A DNA stretch of 64,000 nucleotides, from the NCBI GenBank assembly GCA_016704305.1, contig JADJAL010000014.1:62001-126000 (forward strand), read 5' to 3'. Made by a program: the position numbers and the translations under genes. Positions 9,162 through 18,550 of this stretch are shown in pieces. The DNA comes from Haliea sp. (GTDB taxonomy: Bacteria > Pseudomonadota > Gammaproteobacteria > Pseudomonadales > Halieaceae). The notes beneath the pieces are model-generated. The model did not search any database and was not told the origin of the DNA. It was given only the letters and a program-made list of their open reading frames with translations. The first letter of the stretch is position 1; each line of letters begins with the position of its first letter.

Positions 9162-10535
9162 ATGAAAATTACTCCGCTGTTCGCCACGGCCCTGCTGGTT
9201 CTCACAATCAGCGGCATGCTGGTGAGCGGTTGCCAGTCCGGCGACAGCCAGTTCACGGTTGCGGTAATCCCGGACACGCAGAACATGGTGGATTTCAAAC
9301 ACCAGAAAGCGGCCGGGTTCGCGCTGGACGCGGCCGAGCTGTTTATCGCGGAGATGCAATACATCGCCAACAACACCGTCAGCAACGGCGGTGACATCGC
9401 GTTTGTCGCCTCCGTAGGCGATGTGTGGCAGCACCAGACGCTGGCTATCGACCCCGACCATAGCGCGCGCGGTTTCAAAGTGATTGATAACGCGATCTTT
9501 GCGCAGGAAATACTGGTCACCGACCAGACAACCAAGGTCGAGATGCCAAAAGCCCTTGAAGGCTACCAGCTCATTGCGGCTACGGGCATACCGTTTGGCG
9601 TTGCGCCCGGCAACCACGATTATGACGCGATGTGGAGTGACAGCTCCCATGTGCCCGACTACACGCGCATCAAAGAGTTGCTGTCGCCCGAGGGAAAACT
9701 GACACGCTACGACCCCGACGTATTGGGTATGCTGCACATCGGCGGCCTGACCAATTTCACCAGCGTGTTTGGCGCGCACACCGCGTTCTTCAAGGACAAG
9801 CCGTGGTATGTGTCCAGTTTTAATAACGGCGCCGACAGCGCCCAATTGTTCAGCGCGGGCGGCTACACCTTCCTGAATATCGCGCTGGAGATGCAGGCTT
9901 CCGATGAGGTGTTGGCCTGGGCGCAATCGGTCATCGACGAGCACGCGGGGTTGCCCACCCTCATCACTACACATGATTACATCAACCAGCACGGCGAGCG
10001 CTCCCCCGGCGCTATCATTGACCTGAAGCGGGTCGATCCAGAGGCGCACAACAGCGCGGAAGAACTGTGGGCCGACTTCATCAGAGGGAATGACCAGATC
10101 TTCATGGTGCTCTGCGGCCACCAGCACGGGCAGGCGCTGCGCATCGATCGCAATGCCGCCAACAACGAGGTGTACCAGGTGCTGGCCGACTACCAGGACA
10201 GGGGCCAGGCGGGACTGGATGCAGGCCAGCCGCGCACCGACGATGGCCGTATTTACGCGCTCGGCGACGGCTGGTTTCGCCTGATGCAGTTTGATACCGC
10301 GCCCGCGGTGCCAACAGTGAAAGTCAGCACCTATTCATCGCATTACAACGTGCTCTCCGATGATCTGGCCGAATATGCGGCATGGTACAAAGCCGGCGAA
10401 CAACCGGACATGACAGATGAGCAATTTCGCGAGGCGGACAGCTACACCATCGCATTGCGCGACTTCAAGGCGCGTTTCGGCGAACCGCGGTTTGCCTTCA
10501 GCTTGACCGGCTGGCTGGACAGCGCCACACAGTGA
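9162..10535 (+). CDS. Calcineurin-like metallophosphoesterase lipoprotein
   Basis: I start at ATG 9162, which has GAGGAAATGAC just upstream and begins a lipoprotein signal (lipobox VSGC); an upstream in-frame start at 9015 would add 49 non-signal residues. Metallophosphoesterase motifs occur in order: VIPDTQNM, SVGDVWQ, GVAPGNHDYD, LITTHDY and LCGHQHGQ, supplying the two-metal Asp/His/Asn ligands. Length about 457 residues. It probably hydrolyses a phosphoester outside the inner membrane; the substrate cannot be read from the sequence. The stop is followed after 14 bases by the aidB-like start, so the two are likely co-transcribed. Confidence 0.8.
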   Translation: MKITPLFATALLVLTISGMLVSGCQSGDSQFTVAVIPDTQNMVDFKHQKAAGFALDAAELFIAEMQYIANNTVSNGGDIAFVASVGDVWQHQTLAIDPDHSARGFKVIDNAIFAQEILVTDQTTKVEMPKALEGYQLIAATGIPFGVAPGNHDYDAMWSDSSHVPDYTRIKELLSPEGKLTRYDPDVLGMLHIGGLTNFTSVFGAHTAFFKDKPWYVSSFNNGADSAQLFSAGGYTFLNIALEMQASDEVLAWAQSVIDEHAGLPTLITTHDYINQHGERSPGAIIDLKRVDPEAHNSAEELWADFIRGNDQIFMVLCGHQHGQALRIDRNAANNEVYQVLADYQDRGQAGLDAGQPRTDDGRIYALGDGWFRLMQFDTAPAVPTVKVSTYSSHYNVLSDDLAEYAAWYKAGEQPDMTDEQFREADSYTIALRDFKARFGEPRFAFSLTGWLDSATQ

Positions 10536-10549
10536 TAGGAGGTGATCCA

Positions 10550-12229
10550 ATGTCAGACATTCATGCATCCCCGGCACAGGACCCGGCCGCCGGCGAAACA
10601 CACCAGGTGTTCAACCAACCGCCGCCGCTGGAGCAATACAACGCCTACACCGGCGATGCGGTGCTGCGCTACTGGGTCAGGAAGTTTGGCGGCAGCTGGG
10701 GCGAATCGCGGCTCACGGCGTTCGGCCACGGTATCGGGCACCACCTGCAACAGGCCGGGTTTTTAGCCAACAAACATTTACCCGAGCTGCAATCGCACGA
10801 CCGCTTTGGCCGGCGTATCGACCAGGTGGACTATCACCCGGCCTACTACCAGTTGCTGGCGCACGCCATCGAGCACGGGCACTGCAGCCTGCCGTGGAAC
10901 GGCTCAGAGCCTGGCGCCCACGTGGTGCGCGGCGCGATCGCATTCCTGCACACCCATGCCGACCCCGGCACCGGCTGCCCACTCACGATGACATTTGCCA
11001 GTGTCCCGGCGATTGCCGTGCAGCCCAACGTGGCCGCCAGCTGGTTGCCCAAGATTACCGCCAACGCCTATGACGGCAGCAACCGCCCCTGGTACGACAA
11101 GGCCGGCGTCACCATCGGCATGGCGATGACCGAGAAGCAGGGTGGCTCCGACGTGCGCGCCAACACCACGCTGGCAGAGCCGCTGGACGAGGCCGGCCCG
11201 GGCAAGCTGTACAGCCTGACCGGGCACAAGTGGTTCTGCTCGGCGCCCATGTGCGATGGCTTTCTCGTGCTGGCCCAGGCGCAGCAGCGCCTGTCCTGCT
11301 TCCTGGTGCCGCGCTGGCGCGAGGACGGCAGCAAGAACCCGATCCATATCCAGCGCCTGAAGAACAAACTGGGGAATAAATCCAACGCCAGCTCGGAAAT
11401 TGAATTTCGCGGCGCGCACGGCTGGCTGCTGGGTGAGGAAGGGCGCGGCGTCGCCACCATCATCCAGATGGTGGCGTTGACGCGCTACGACTGCATGCTC
11501 GGTTCCAGCGCGCTGATGGCCCAGGCCGCCAAGGAGGCGATCTGGCACACCGCCGGTCGCTCCGTGTTCGGCAAGAACCTGCACGAACAGCCGTTGATGC
11601 TCAACGTGCTGGCCGACCTGGCGCTGGAAGCGGAAGCCGCGCTCGCGATCTCGCTGCGCATCGCCTACGCGCTGGATAACAGCGATGATCCACGACAGGC
11701 CGCGCTGGTGCGCAGCGCCACGGGCATCGGCAAATACTGGATTTGCAAACGCGCCATACAGCACACCTACGAGGCGATGGAATGCCTGGGTGGCGTCGGT
11801 TACGTGGAGGAAAGCGTCGCGTGCCGCTTGTACCGCGAGGCGCCGGTCAATGCGATCTGGGAGGGTTCCGGCAATGTGCAGTGCCTGGACCTGCTGCGTG
11901 TACTGAACCGGGAACCGGATACCCTGAAGGCGTTGCTGGCAGAACTGGAAGAGGCGCGCGGCCGCCATCCGCTGTTCGACGCAAGACTGGATGCCTTGCT
12001 GGTTGACCTGGCGGATCAGCAGGATATCGAAATGCGCGCCCGGCAGTTGATGGAGTCGCTGGCGCTGCTGTGGCAATCCGCCACCTTGCTGGTATACGGC
12101 GAGGAGTGGATTGCGCAGGCGTTTGTCAGCGCAAGGCTGGCCGAGAAGCAGTATCACCAGTACGGCACGCTGGATAAGGCGATCGACGTGCAAGCCATTG
12201 TGCGGCGCGCGATGGTGACGTTGGCCTGA
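10550..12229 (+). CDS. aidB: AidB-like acyl-CoA dehydrogenase
   Basis: 559 residues from ATG 10550. The start is fixed by an unusually strong ribosome binding site: AGGAGGTGATCC at 10537-10548 matches 12 bases of the complement of the 16S 3' end. Acyl-CoA dehydrogenase landmarks match E. coli AidB closely: HTVFNQ-like N-terminus (HQVFNQPPPLEQYN), CPLTMTFASVPAI, MAMTEKQGGSDVRANTT, LTGHKWFCSAP, KLGNKSNASSEIEF, TRYDCMLGS, EAMECLGGVGYVEES and WEGSGNVQCLDLLRV. AidB is a flavoprotein linked to the adaptive alkylation response; its close relatives act as acyl-CoA dehydrogenases. Without an Ada-box or ada neighbour I cannot say which role applies here. Confidence 0.85.
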   Translation: MSDIHASPAQDPAAGETHQVFNQPPPLEQYNAYTGDAVLRYWVRKFGGSWGESRLTAFGHGIGHHLQQAGFLANKHLPELQSHDRFGRRIDQVDYHPAYYQLLAHAIEHGHCSLPWNGSEPGAHVVRGAIAFLHTHADPGTGCPLTMTFASVPAIAVQPNVAASWLPKITANAYDGSNRPWYDKAGVTIGMAMTEKQGGSDVRANTTLAEPLDEAGPGKLYSLTGHKWFCSAPMCDGFLVLAQAQQRLSCFLVPRWREDGSKNPIHIQRLKNKLGNKSNASSEIEFRGAHGWLLGEEGRGVATIIQMVALTRYDCMLGSSALMAQAAKEAIWHTAGRSVFGKNLHEQPLMLNVLADLALEAEAALAISLRIAYALDNSDDPRQAALVRSATGIGKYWICKRAIQHTYEAMECLGGVGYVEESVACRLYREAPVNAIWEGSGNVQCLDLLRVLNREPDTLKALLAELEEARGRHPLFDARLDALLVDLADQQDIEMRARQLMESLALLWQSATLLVYGEEWIAQAFVSARLAEKQYHQYGTLDKAIDVQAIVRRAMVTLA

Positions 12230-12280
12230 GTCCGGGCACGCACCCCGCAATCGACAGAGCGCCATCGCAAGGCGTCGTCG

Positions 12281-13670
12281 CTAACCGGACGTCGGCAAGC
12301 TCAAGCGCGCGCAAAACCCATCGCCCGCCGTTTGTGGACCGGCACTGAACGTCGCGTCATGCAGGGTCGCGATCCGCTCGACGATGGACAGGCCCAATCC
12401 CGCGCCGATGGGCGCGGTGCCAGGTACCCGGTAGAAACGGTGGCTGATCTGCCGGAACTCATCGGCCGAGAGCGGTGGGCAGGCATTGCAGATTTCCAGG
12501 TGCACCGCATCGGCGAGCGCGAGGCGGATGTGCACGGTGGTGCCGGGCGTCGCGTAGCGGAAGGCATTGACCAGCAGGTTGCGCAACAATATCGCCAGTG
12601 CCTCCACATTCCCGCTCACGGTGATCTCGGGCCCGGCGGACAGATCGATGGTGAGATCGTTGGCCCGCGCCAGGTGACCGGTATCGGCCAGCGCCTCGAC
12701 CAGCAGCGCCCGCAGCGGCACGGGCACGCATTGCAGCGGCAACTCAGGGTCCAGCCGCGCCAGCGTCAACAGTTGCTCCACCGTGTGGCTCGCGCGATCC
12801 ACACGGTCGCTGATGCCGCTCAGCAGCCCCGCTGCGGCCGCATCGCGCAACTGGCGCTGGCACAACTGCACCTCGGCCTTGATCGCGGCCAGCGGCGTGG
12901 TGAGTTCGTGCGCCGCATTGGCGGTAAAACGCTGCTCCGCCTCCAGCGCAAAGGCCAACCGTTCCATCAGGGCGTTGATCGATGTCACCACGCCGGCCAC
13001 CTCGGTCGGCACGCCGGTAGTCGCCAGCGGCTCCAACTGCCCGGGCTTGCGGCGCGCGATATGCCGCACCAGCGTGTGCAGCGGCACCAGGCCGCGCGAT
13101 ACACCCAGGTACACCACCAGCAGCGTGAGCGGCAGCACGATCAACAGGGGCGAAAGCCCGCGTAACATTGTGGCGAGCATGGCTTGCCGTGCAGGCGCGA
13201 CTTCAACACCCACAGTAATCCACAACTCGCTGACCGCGTCATAGTGCGTGAGCGTACGCCAGGGTCCGCGACCATCTGCGGATTCCTGGTAGGCAAATCC
13301 CGCATTGTCGGGCAGCTCGAACTGCGGTGACCCGGCCATGATCGCAATCAACTTGTTGCTCAGCCAGACATTGATCGCCAGCGACAGGGCGTCATCCTCG
13401 GTCTGCTCGACCACCAGTGGATGCTGGCGCAGCGCCTCCAATGGATTGTCCTTCCAGCTTTCGTACAGCGGCAGGCCCTTCATCGATCTGGCGCGCGAAT
13501 ACGCGGGCAATATAAATGACCATGTGTGAATACTGTTGCAACTGGCTGTCGATCTGTTCTTCCAGCGCCTCGTCGGAAGAAACATACAGGAACACGGCGG
13601 AGACCAGCCAGGTGAACAGGATCAGCGCCAGCAGGGTCCAGACGAGGCGCCATTTCAGCGAGGGGGTCAC
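12281..13670 (-). CDS. QseC-like sensor histidine kinase, frameshifted near the N-terminus
   Basis: Begins at a GTG (13670), 7 bp after the response-regulator stop. N-terminal part: TM1 (LVWTLLALILFTWLVSAVFLYV) and a short periplasmic segment in one frame. At about 13485-13500 the reading must switch frame to continue (SMKGLPLYESWKDNPL) through a periplasmic domain, TM2 (LSPLLIVLPLTLLVVYLGV), HAMP-like linker, H-box AANAAHELTTPLAAIKAEVQL (usual Arg after Glu-Leu replaced by Thr), N-box LLRNLLVNAFRYA and G-box GAGLGLSIVERIA. So it is a full-length inner-membrane kinase broken by one indel. It pairs with the regulator at 13678. Signal unknown. Confidence 0.8.
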
Positions 13671-13677
13671 AGGCAGG

Positions 13678-14334
13678 TCACGTCGGAATGCGGTAACCCA
13701 CGCCGCGCATGGTCTCGATGCGTTCGCTGCCGAAGCGCTTGCGCAGGCGGGAGATATAGACCTCCACCGTGTTGGAGCCGATCTCCTCGCCCCAGCTGTA
13801 GATTCCCTCCTCCAGGCGCGGGCGCGACACGAAGCGCCCGGCGTTGCGCACGAGGATTTCCAGAATCGCGAACTCGCGCGCGGTCAGGTCCAGGCTGGCG
13901 CCGTCGAATTCCACCACGCGTTCCACCGGGTCCAGCACGATGCCCGCGACTTCCAGACGGCTGACCGTGCGATCACTGCCGCGCCGCAACAGCGAGCGGA
14001 TGCGCGCAAAGACTTCATCCATGTCGAACGGTTTGGGCAGGTAGTCATCGGCGCCGCTGTCCAGGCCGTCGACCTTGTCGGCCACGGTATTGCGCGCGGT
14101 CAGCAGCAACACCGGCAGCGTGTGTTTGTCGGCGCGCAGCTGGCGCAGCACCTGCATGCCCGGCACGCCGGGCAGGCCGAGGTCCAGGATCAACAGATCG
14201 TAGGGCGTGGCGCGCAGCGTGGCGCGCACCGGCTCACCGCTGCGCAACCAATCAACCGCGTACTGTTCCAGGCGCAGCGCCGTCTCCAGCGTCTGCCCCA
14301 GTTGTATGTCGTCCTCGACCAGCAGTACCCGCAT
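13678..14334 (-). CDS. OmpR/PhoB-family response regulator (QseB/PmrA-like)
   Basis: 218 residues if started at MRVLLVEDD (14334); a longer open frame to 14472 adds 46 residues that do not resemble a receiver and overlaps the terminator and the upstream gene. Receiver domain: acidic pair Glu7/Asp8-Asp9, phospho-acceptor Asp51 in LLILDLGLPG, Thr79, Lys101 in YLPKPF. A C-terminal winged helix (LTAREFAILEILVRNAG ... GSNTVEVYISRLRKRF, ending RGVGYRI) binds DNA. It precedes its kinase in a two-gene operon. Confidence 0.88.
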   Translation of the reverse strand: MRVLLVEDDIQLGQTLETALRLEQYAVDWLRSGEPVRATLRATPYDLLILDLGLPGVPGMQVLRQLRADKHTLPVLLLTARNTVADKVDGLDSGADDYLPKPFDMDEVFARIRSLLRRGSDRTVSRLEVAGIVLDPVERVVEFDGASLDLTAREFAILEILVRNAGRFVSRPRLEEGIYSWGEEIGSNTVEVYISRLRKRFGSERIETMRGVGYRIPT

Positions 14335-14404
14335 CGGCGACTCGCTCTCTCGCTCAACACCTGGACCAAGGGTATACGCAGTCTCCACGCGAGGGAACCG
14401 CCAC

Positions 14405-14427
14405 AAAAAAGGCCAGCGATGCTGGCC
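14405..14427 (-). terminator. Rho-independent terminator for the beta-helix/cytochrome gene
   Basis: Read on the minus strand, GGCCAGC-ATC-GCTGGCC forms a 7-bp GC-rich stem with a 3-base loop (14411-14427), followed immediately by six T (14410 down to 14405). It lies 31 bp beyond the stop of the fused cytochrome gene and before the response-regulator start, so the regulator pair has its own promoter. Confidence 0.8.
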
Positions 14428-14458
14428 TCCTTCGTTGCTCGTCGCGGTGTTGCGCTCC

Positions 14459-16837
14459 TTACTCACAGCCACCGCTCTGGCTGTTGATCCAGTCGCGGAT
14501 CAGCGCGACGCCTTCGGTGTGGATCACGCTGCGGCCGATCTCCGGCATGCGCACGTCCGCAGCGTTGGAGTCCATGCGGTAGGTCATGATGGACTGGTCT
14601 GCCGCACCGGGCACGATGTCGTATTGCAGGCCGCCGGAACCGGCGCCAGCCGCCACCGGAGACTTGCAGACGCCGTAGGCGGTGTCCACCGGGCGCCAGT
14701 ACTCCAGGAACAGGCCGGAGTTGCTGGCGAAGCCGCCGGGGTTGTGGCAATGCGCGCAGTTGCTGTCCAGGTACGCCTTGGCGCGCTGCTCCAGCGGCGC
14801 CGCAGTGTCCTCCCAATCCGCCACGGTCTGGATCGCGGCCAGGTCAGACGGCACGCCCGCCAGCACGCCCTGCGCTTTCATGTGCGCCAGCTGGTTGACT
14901 GTTTTGCCGTCGTACACGTTATCGGTGTTGAGGAAACGCGCCTTCGGACCGATCGGTACGATGACCGTCTCCATGTTCACGCCGCTGCCGGTTTCAGGGC
15001 GCGACAGGCTGTGGCAGTTCTTGCAGCTGTTGGCGTCGGGAATCACGTAATCCGTGCTGCGGTTGCTGCCGTCGGTGTGGATCCAGCTCACCTTGCGGGT
15101 GCCGCCAGCCACGGTCAGGTCGGCGTCGCTGCCATCGGCGCGCCAGGTGAACGGCAGGGCTTTCCAGCCGTCCTTGCGATGGATCAGCAGGCGCGTTTGA
15201 AGGATCTCGTCACCCGCCCCTGCGTTGAGGAAATCGCGCGGCATGGTGGACGTCTTCTCGATGATCGTACCCACCGGGAAATCCAGCGCATCCTTGCTGT
15301 TGTAGGCCGCCTGCTTGCCCGGCGGCACATAGATGAAGCGGTACTTGGTTGCATAGTCCGTGAACAACGGCGTGATCAGGTCGTATGCAATGCCCAGGTT
15401 GGCGCCATGCGCGGCTCGGCTTGTCGGCAAACAAGTTGTAGGCCGACAGCGTATTGCAGTTCACTTCCACCGCGTCGAAATTGGGCTGGTTGCCCTCGGG
15501 CGTACACAGTGCGGCAATCTCGGCATCGGTCAGCGGCTTTTCGCCTTCGGCAATCACGTCCGGCGTATCCAGCACCACGGCCGGCAGCGACGCGTGGGCG
15601 CAGTCAAAATAGGACTGGTCCACGCTTGGGCTGCCGCCGGCGCCAAACACGATGCCGCGGGTGACGGACGGGTCTTCCTGGATACAGATGCGATCCTTGT
15701 CCTCGAAACGACCGCCCATTTCACCGAGGCCGTCGTAGACGATCATCGGCACGCCGCCCAGGGGTTCAAACATCGCCGCGATGTCGCTGGCGAGATCGCG
15801 CGGCGCGTAACTGTTGTTGCTGTAGCGGTTGTCGTGCACGTAGACACGGCGCGGCGTACCGTCGTAATCCGTATCGTCGGTGGTGAGGCCGCTGATCTGG
15901 TAATCGACGATCACGATGGCCGCCGACTGGTTGTCCTCGATCGTGTTATCGAAGATCTCCACGTCGGAGAAGGCCATCACCAGCATGCCCGTGCCGGTGG
16001 GCACCACGCCGACGATGTTGCCTTCGGGCGCGAAGTTGACGGTGTTGTTGCCGCGCACCACGTTGTTGTAGACGCGCACGCGCGCCCCCTCGCGGGACAG
16101 GTTGGGCAGGTCGAACACCAGGATGCCGCCGGTGTTATCAATCGCGGTATTCTCGTAGACCTCGGAGTTGGTCGAGTTTTCAATCTCGATGCCCGCCACG
16201 TTCAAGGATACCCGGTTGCGGCGCACGAGGATCTTGTCCGACTGGCCGACATACACGCCCGCGTCGCTCGCGCCGATCACCACGCTGTCCTCGATCAACA
16301 CGTTCTGTGTCTGCACCGGGTAGAGCCCGTACGCGCCATTTTCCTCACAGGCGCCGCAGGTCCACTCCACGCGCATGCGGCGCATCGTGACGCCGTTGCT
16401 GAACTTGAACTTGATGCCGTCGGACGGTGGATCCACCACCGCGAAATCCTCCAGCACCACATTGTTGCTGGTGACCAGCACGCTCTCGCCGCCGCTGGTT
16501 TGGGTGTCAAAGTTGAGAATGGTGCTGTCCAGGCCCTTGCCGCGCAGGGTGACGTTGTCCACGTCCAGGCTGATGCTGGTGTTCAGCGCGAATTCGCCGG
16601 CAGGCAATTCAATGATATTGCCGGGCCGGGCGTTGATCAGCGCCTCCATCAGGCGGGTCTGGAACCCCTCGCCTGCCGCGATGGTGACGACGTTGGGGTC
16701 GACGACCACCACCTCCTCGTCGGGCGCCTTGATGAGCACGCTGTCATTGCCGCCATCGGAGCAGGCCAGCATCAGGGAAAGCCCGCAAGCAGGGCCAGGG
16801 ACCGGAAAGCTACCGTTACTACTTCAGACGTATTCAT
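14459..16837 (-). CDS. Fused parallel beta-helix protein and SO2930-type diheme cytochrome c lipoprotein (frameshifted)
   Basis: Three readable segments join into one protein of about 790 residues. From ATG 16837, MNTSEVVTVAFRSLALLAG leads, after one indel near 16786, into L-S-L-M-L-A-C, a lipobox. Then a parallel beta-helix domain: NIIELPAGEFAL, NVTLRGKGLDSTIL, repeated NVLIEDS/NKILVRRNRVS/SEVYENTA turns, with CGACEENGAYGLYP. Near 15415 a second indel links NCNTLSAYNLFADK to AAHGANLGIAYDLITPLFTDYA, the start of the SO2930-type cytochrome, which has two CxxCH heme sites (CKNCH, CAHCH) and an ARMPEIGRS-like distal region. The two families (TIGR03805 and TIGR03806) usually occur as adjacent genes; here no stop separates them once the indel is fixed. 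Probably an exported electron-transfer or oxidation protein; substrate unknown. Confidence 0.75.
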
Positions 16838-17015
16838 AGTCGTGTGCCGTGTTGATCGTTGATTGAAAAGGGGTCGGGCGTTGCAAGCGGCGCATTATTG
16901 GCGGGCAATCTGAAACGAACCTGAACGGCGTCAACAGGCGCGTCGGGATCGGCCGGCCGGGCATGCAAGGCCGTGTCCAACGGGACGCCTGCAACGTAGT
17001 CGTTGCTATTGGTAA

Positions 17016-17030
17016 TGATATTAATTATCA
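17016..17030. promoter_or_regulatory. Fur-box candidate in a divergent promoter region
   Basis: The 15 bases TGATATTAATTATCA match the 7-1-7 Fur consensus (TGATAAT-N-ATTATCA) at all positions but one. The site lies 90 bp upstream of the PepSY membrane protein (17121, plus strand) and about 180 bp upstream of the beta-helix/cytochrome start (16837, minus strand). It predicts repression of one or both genes when iron is sufficient. It sits in a local AT-rich patch within a GC-rich region. Confidence 0.65.
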
Positions 17031-17120
17031 TTTGCGGATTGCCGTTGCCCGTCGCTGTGACCCTGACGCTGCGGCGGAAATGATTCTGGCATCCACCCAC
17101 TGTCAAACAATGGCTATTGC

Positions 17121-18311
17121 ATGCTAAGTACGTCCTCCCTGAAACGCTGGCTATTCGTGCATAAATGGACCAGCCTGATCTGCACGGTCTTTCTCCTGAT
17201 GCTGTGCATTACCGGCCTGCCGCTCATTTTTACGCATGAAATCGAGCACGCGCTGGGCGACCACCCCGAGCCACTGGATTTGCCCACCGGCACCGCGCGC
17301 ACCAGCCTCGATACCATCGTCGCCAGGGCCGAAGCCGCCAGTCCGGATGCCGTCGTGCAATTCGTCTCTACCGATCCGGATGAGGCCAATCTCTGGTACG
17401 TGGGCATGGGTGAGACGGCGGATGCGGTCGAGGTCTCGGTGTTTTACACCCTCGACGCGCGCACCGCGGACATTCTGGATACGTGGACGCCCAACGACGA
17501 CAAGACGCTGATGGATATCATCTTCCGGCTGCACTACGACATGTTCGCCGGCCTGCCGGGCACGCTGTTTCTCGGCGCGATGGGCCTGCTGTTCGTGGTG
17601 GCGCTGGTATCGGGGGGGGTGGTGTACGCGCCCTTCATGCAGAAGCTGCGATTCGGCACGGTGCGCAAGCACAAGGCCAACCGCGCGAAATGGCTGGACC
17701 TGCACAACCTGCTCGGCATCGCGACCGCGCTCTGGCTGCTGGTGGTCGGCGCGACCGGCGTGATCAACACGCTGGCCATCCCGATTTACGGCCTGTGGCA
17801 GCAGACGGAATTGGCCGACATGACACGCCCGTACCGGAACGACGCCGCCACTGGCGAGTTCAGTTCTGCGGAGCAAGCCGTCGCCTCCGCGCTGGCGCAC
17901 GCGCCCGGCATGAAATTGAGCTTCCTGTCCTTCCCGGGCAATGACTTTTCCGGCCCCCACCACTATGTGGCCTATGTGCGCGGCACCGAGCCATTCAGTT
18001 CCAGGCTGTTGCAGCCGATCCTGATCGACACAACGAACAGCCATGTCATCGACAGCCGGGAGATGCCGCTGTATGCCAAGGTGCTGCTGCTGTCGCAACC
18101 ACTGCATTTCGGCGACTACGGCGGCATGCCGCTGAAAATCCTCTGGGCCCTGCTTACCTGCATCGCCATCGTGGTGCTGGGCAGTGGCGTATACCTCTGG
18201 CTGCAAAAGCGCAAAATCCCGCTGGACGCGAGGCTGCGCGCGCTGCAATTTGGCGCTGAGGAAACCAACTCACCGTCCGTCGTCTACGTGCGTTTACCGG
18301 AGAACAGCTGA
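17121..18311 (+). CDS. PepSY-associated transmembrane protein, probably iron-regulated
   Basis: 396 residues. N-terminal KRWLFVHKWTSLICTVFLLMLCITGLPL is the typical first helix of PepSY-associated membrane proteins with its conserved W-H-K-W. Further helices: LFLGAMGLLFVVALVSGGVVYAPF, the KWLDLHNLLGIATALWLLVVGATGVI pair, and LWALLTCIAIVVLGSGVYLWL near the end, with periplasmic PepSY-like segments between. Relatives are often found with siderophore or heme/iron uptake genes and some act as ferric reductases. The Fur-box candidate upstream supports an iron role. The stop overlaps the next start (ATGA). Confidence 0.8.
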   Translation: MLSTSSLKRWLFVHKWTSLICTVFLLMLCITGLPLIFTHEIEHALGDHPEPLDLPTGTARTSLDTIVARAEAASPDAVVQFVSTDPDEANLWYVGMGETADAVEVSVFYTLDARTADILDTWTPNDDKTLMDIIFRLHYDMFAGLPGTLFLGAMGLLFVVALVSGGVVYAPFMQKLRFGTVRKHKANRAKWLDLHNLLGIATALWLLVVGATGVINTLAIPIYGLWQQTELADMTRPYRNDAATGEFSSAEQAVASALAHAPGMKLSFLSFPGNDFSGPHHYVAYVRGTEPFSSRLLQPILIDTTNSHVIDSREMPLYAKVLLLSQPLHFGDYGGMPLKILWALLTCIAIVVLGSGVYLWLQKRKIPLDARLRALQFGAEETNSPSVVYVRLPENS

Positions 18312-18484
18312 TGTCCAGGGACGTGAGGGTCTGGCCGATGCCGGTACTGCTGGGCTGCGTTTCAACGCTGGGCCTGGCCTCGGCGCTGCTCGCCGATGGC
18401 TGGGCGGACGCCGTGTCATGGATAACACTCACTGTGCCGGTGCTGGTGATCTTCTGGTACAGTCTGAAAAGAAGCACGGATTGA
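18311..18484 (+). CDS. Small two-helix membrane protein coupled to the PepSY gene
   Basis: 57 residues, starting in the ATGA overlap with the PepSY stop. Sequence shows two hydrophobic segments: VLLGCVSTLGLASALLA and WITLTVPVLVIFWYSL, ending in a basic KRSTD tail. Small proteins of this kind commonly follow PepSY membrane proteins in iron-uptake operons; they may be accessory subunits. The start overlap and hydrophobicity support a real gene, but I do not recognise a named family. Confidence 0.65.
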   Translation: MSRDVRVWPMPVLLGCVSTLGLASALLADGWADAVSWITLTVPVLVIFWYSLKRSTD

Positions 18485-18550
18485 GAGGGAGCACCCATAC
18501 TGCGTGGGCGCTCTTGCGGCTGCAACCCTGTCAGCAGAGAGTGAATCACG

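Noticed and set aside
16834..17106. Minus-strand 90-codon frame over the Fur-box region
   Set aside because: Runs through the divergent promoter and start region of the beta-helix gene; composition and content are not gene-like.
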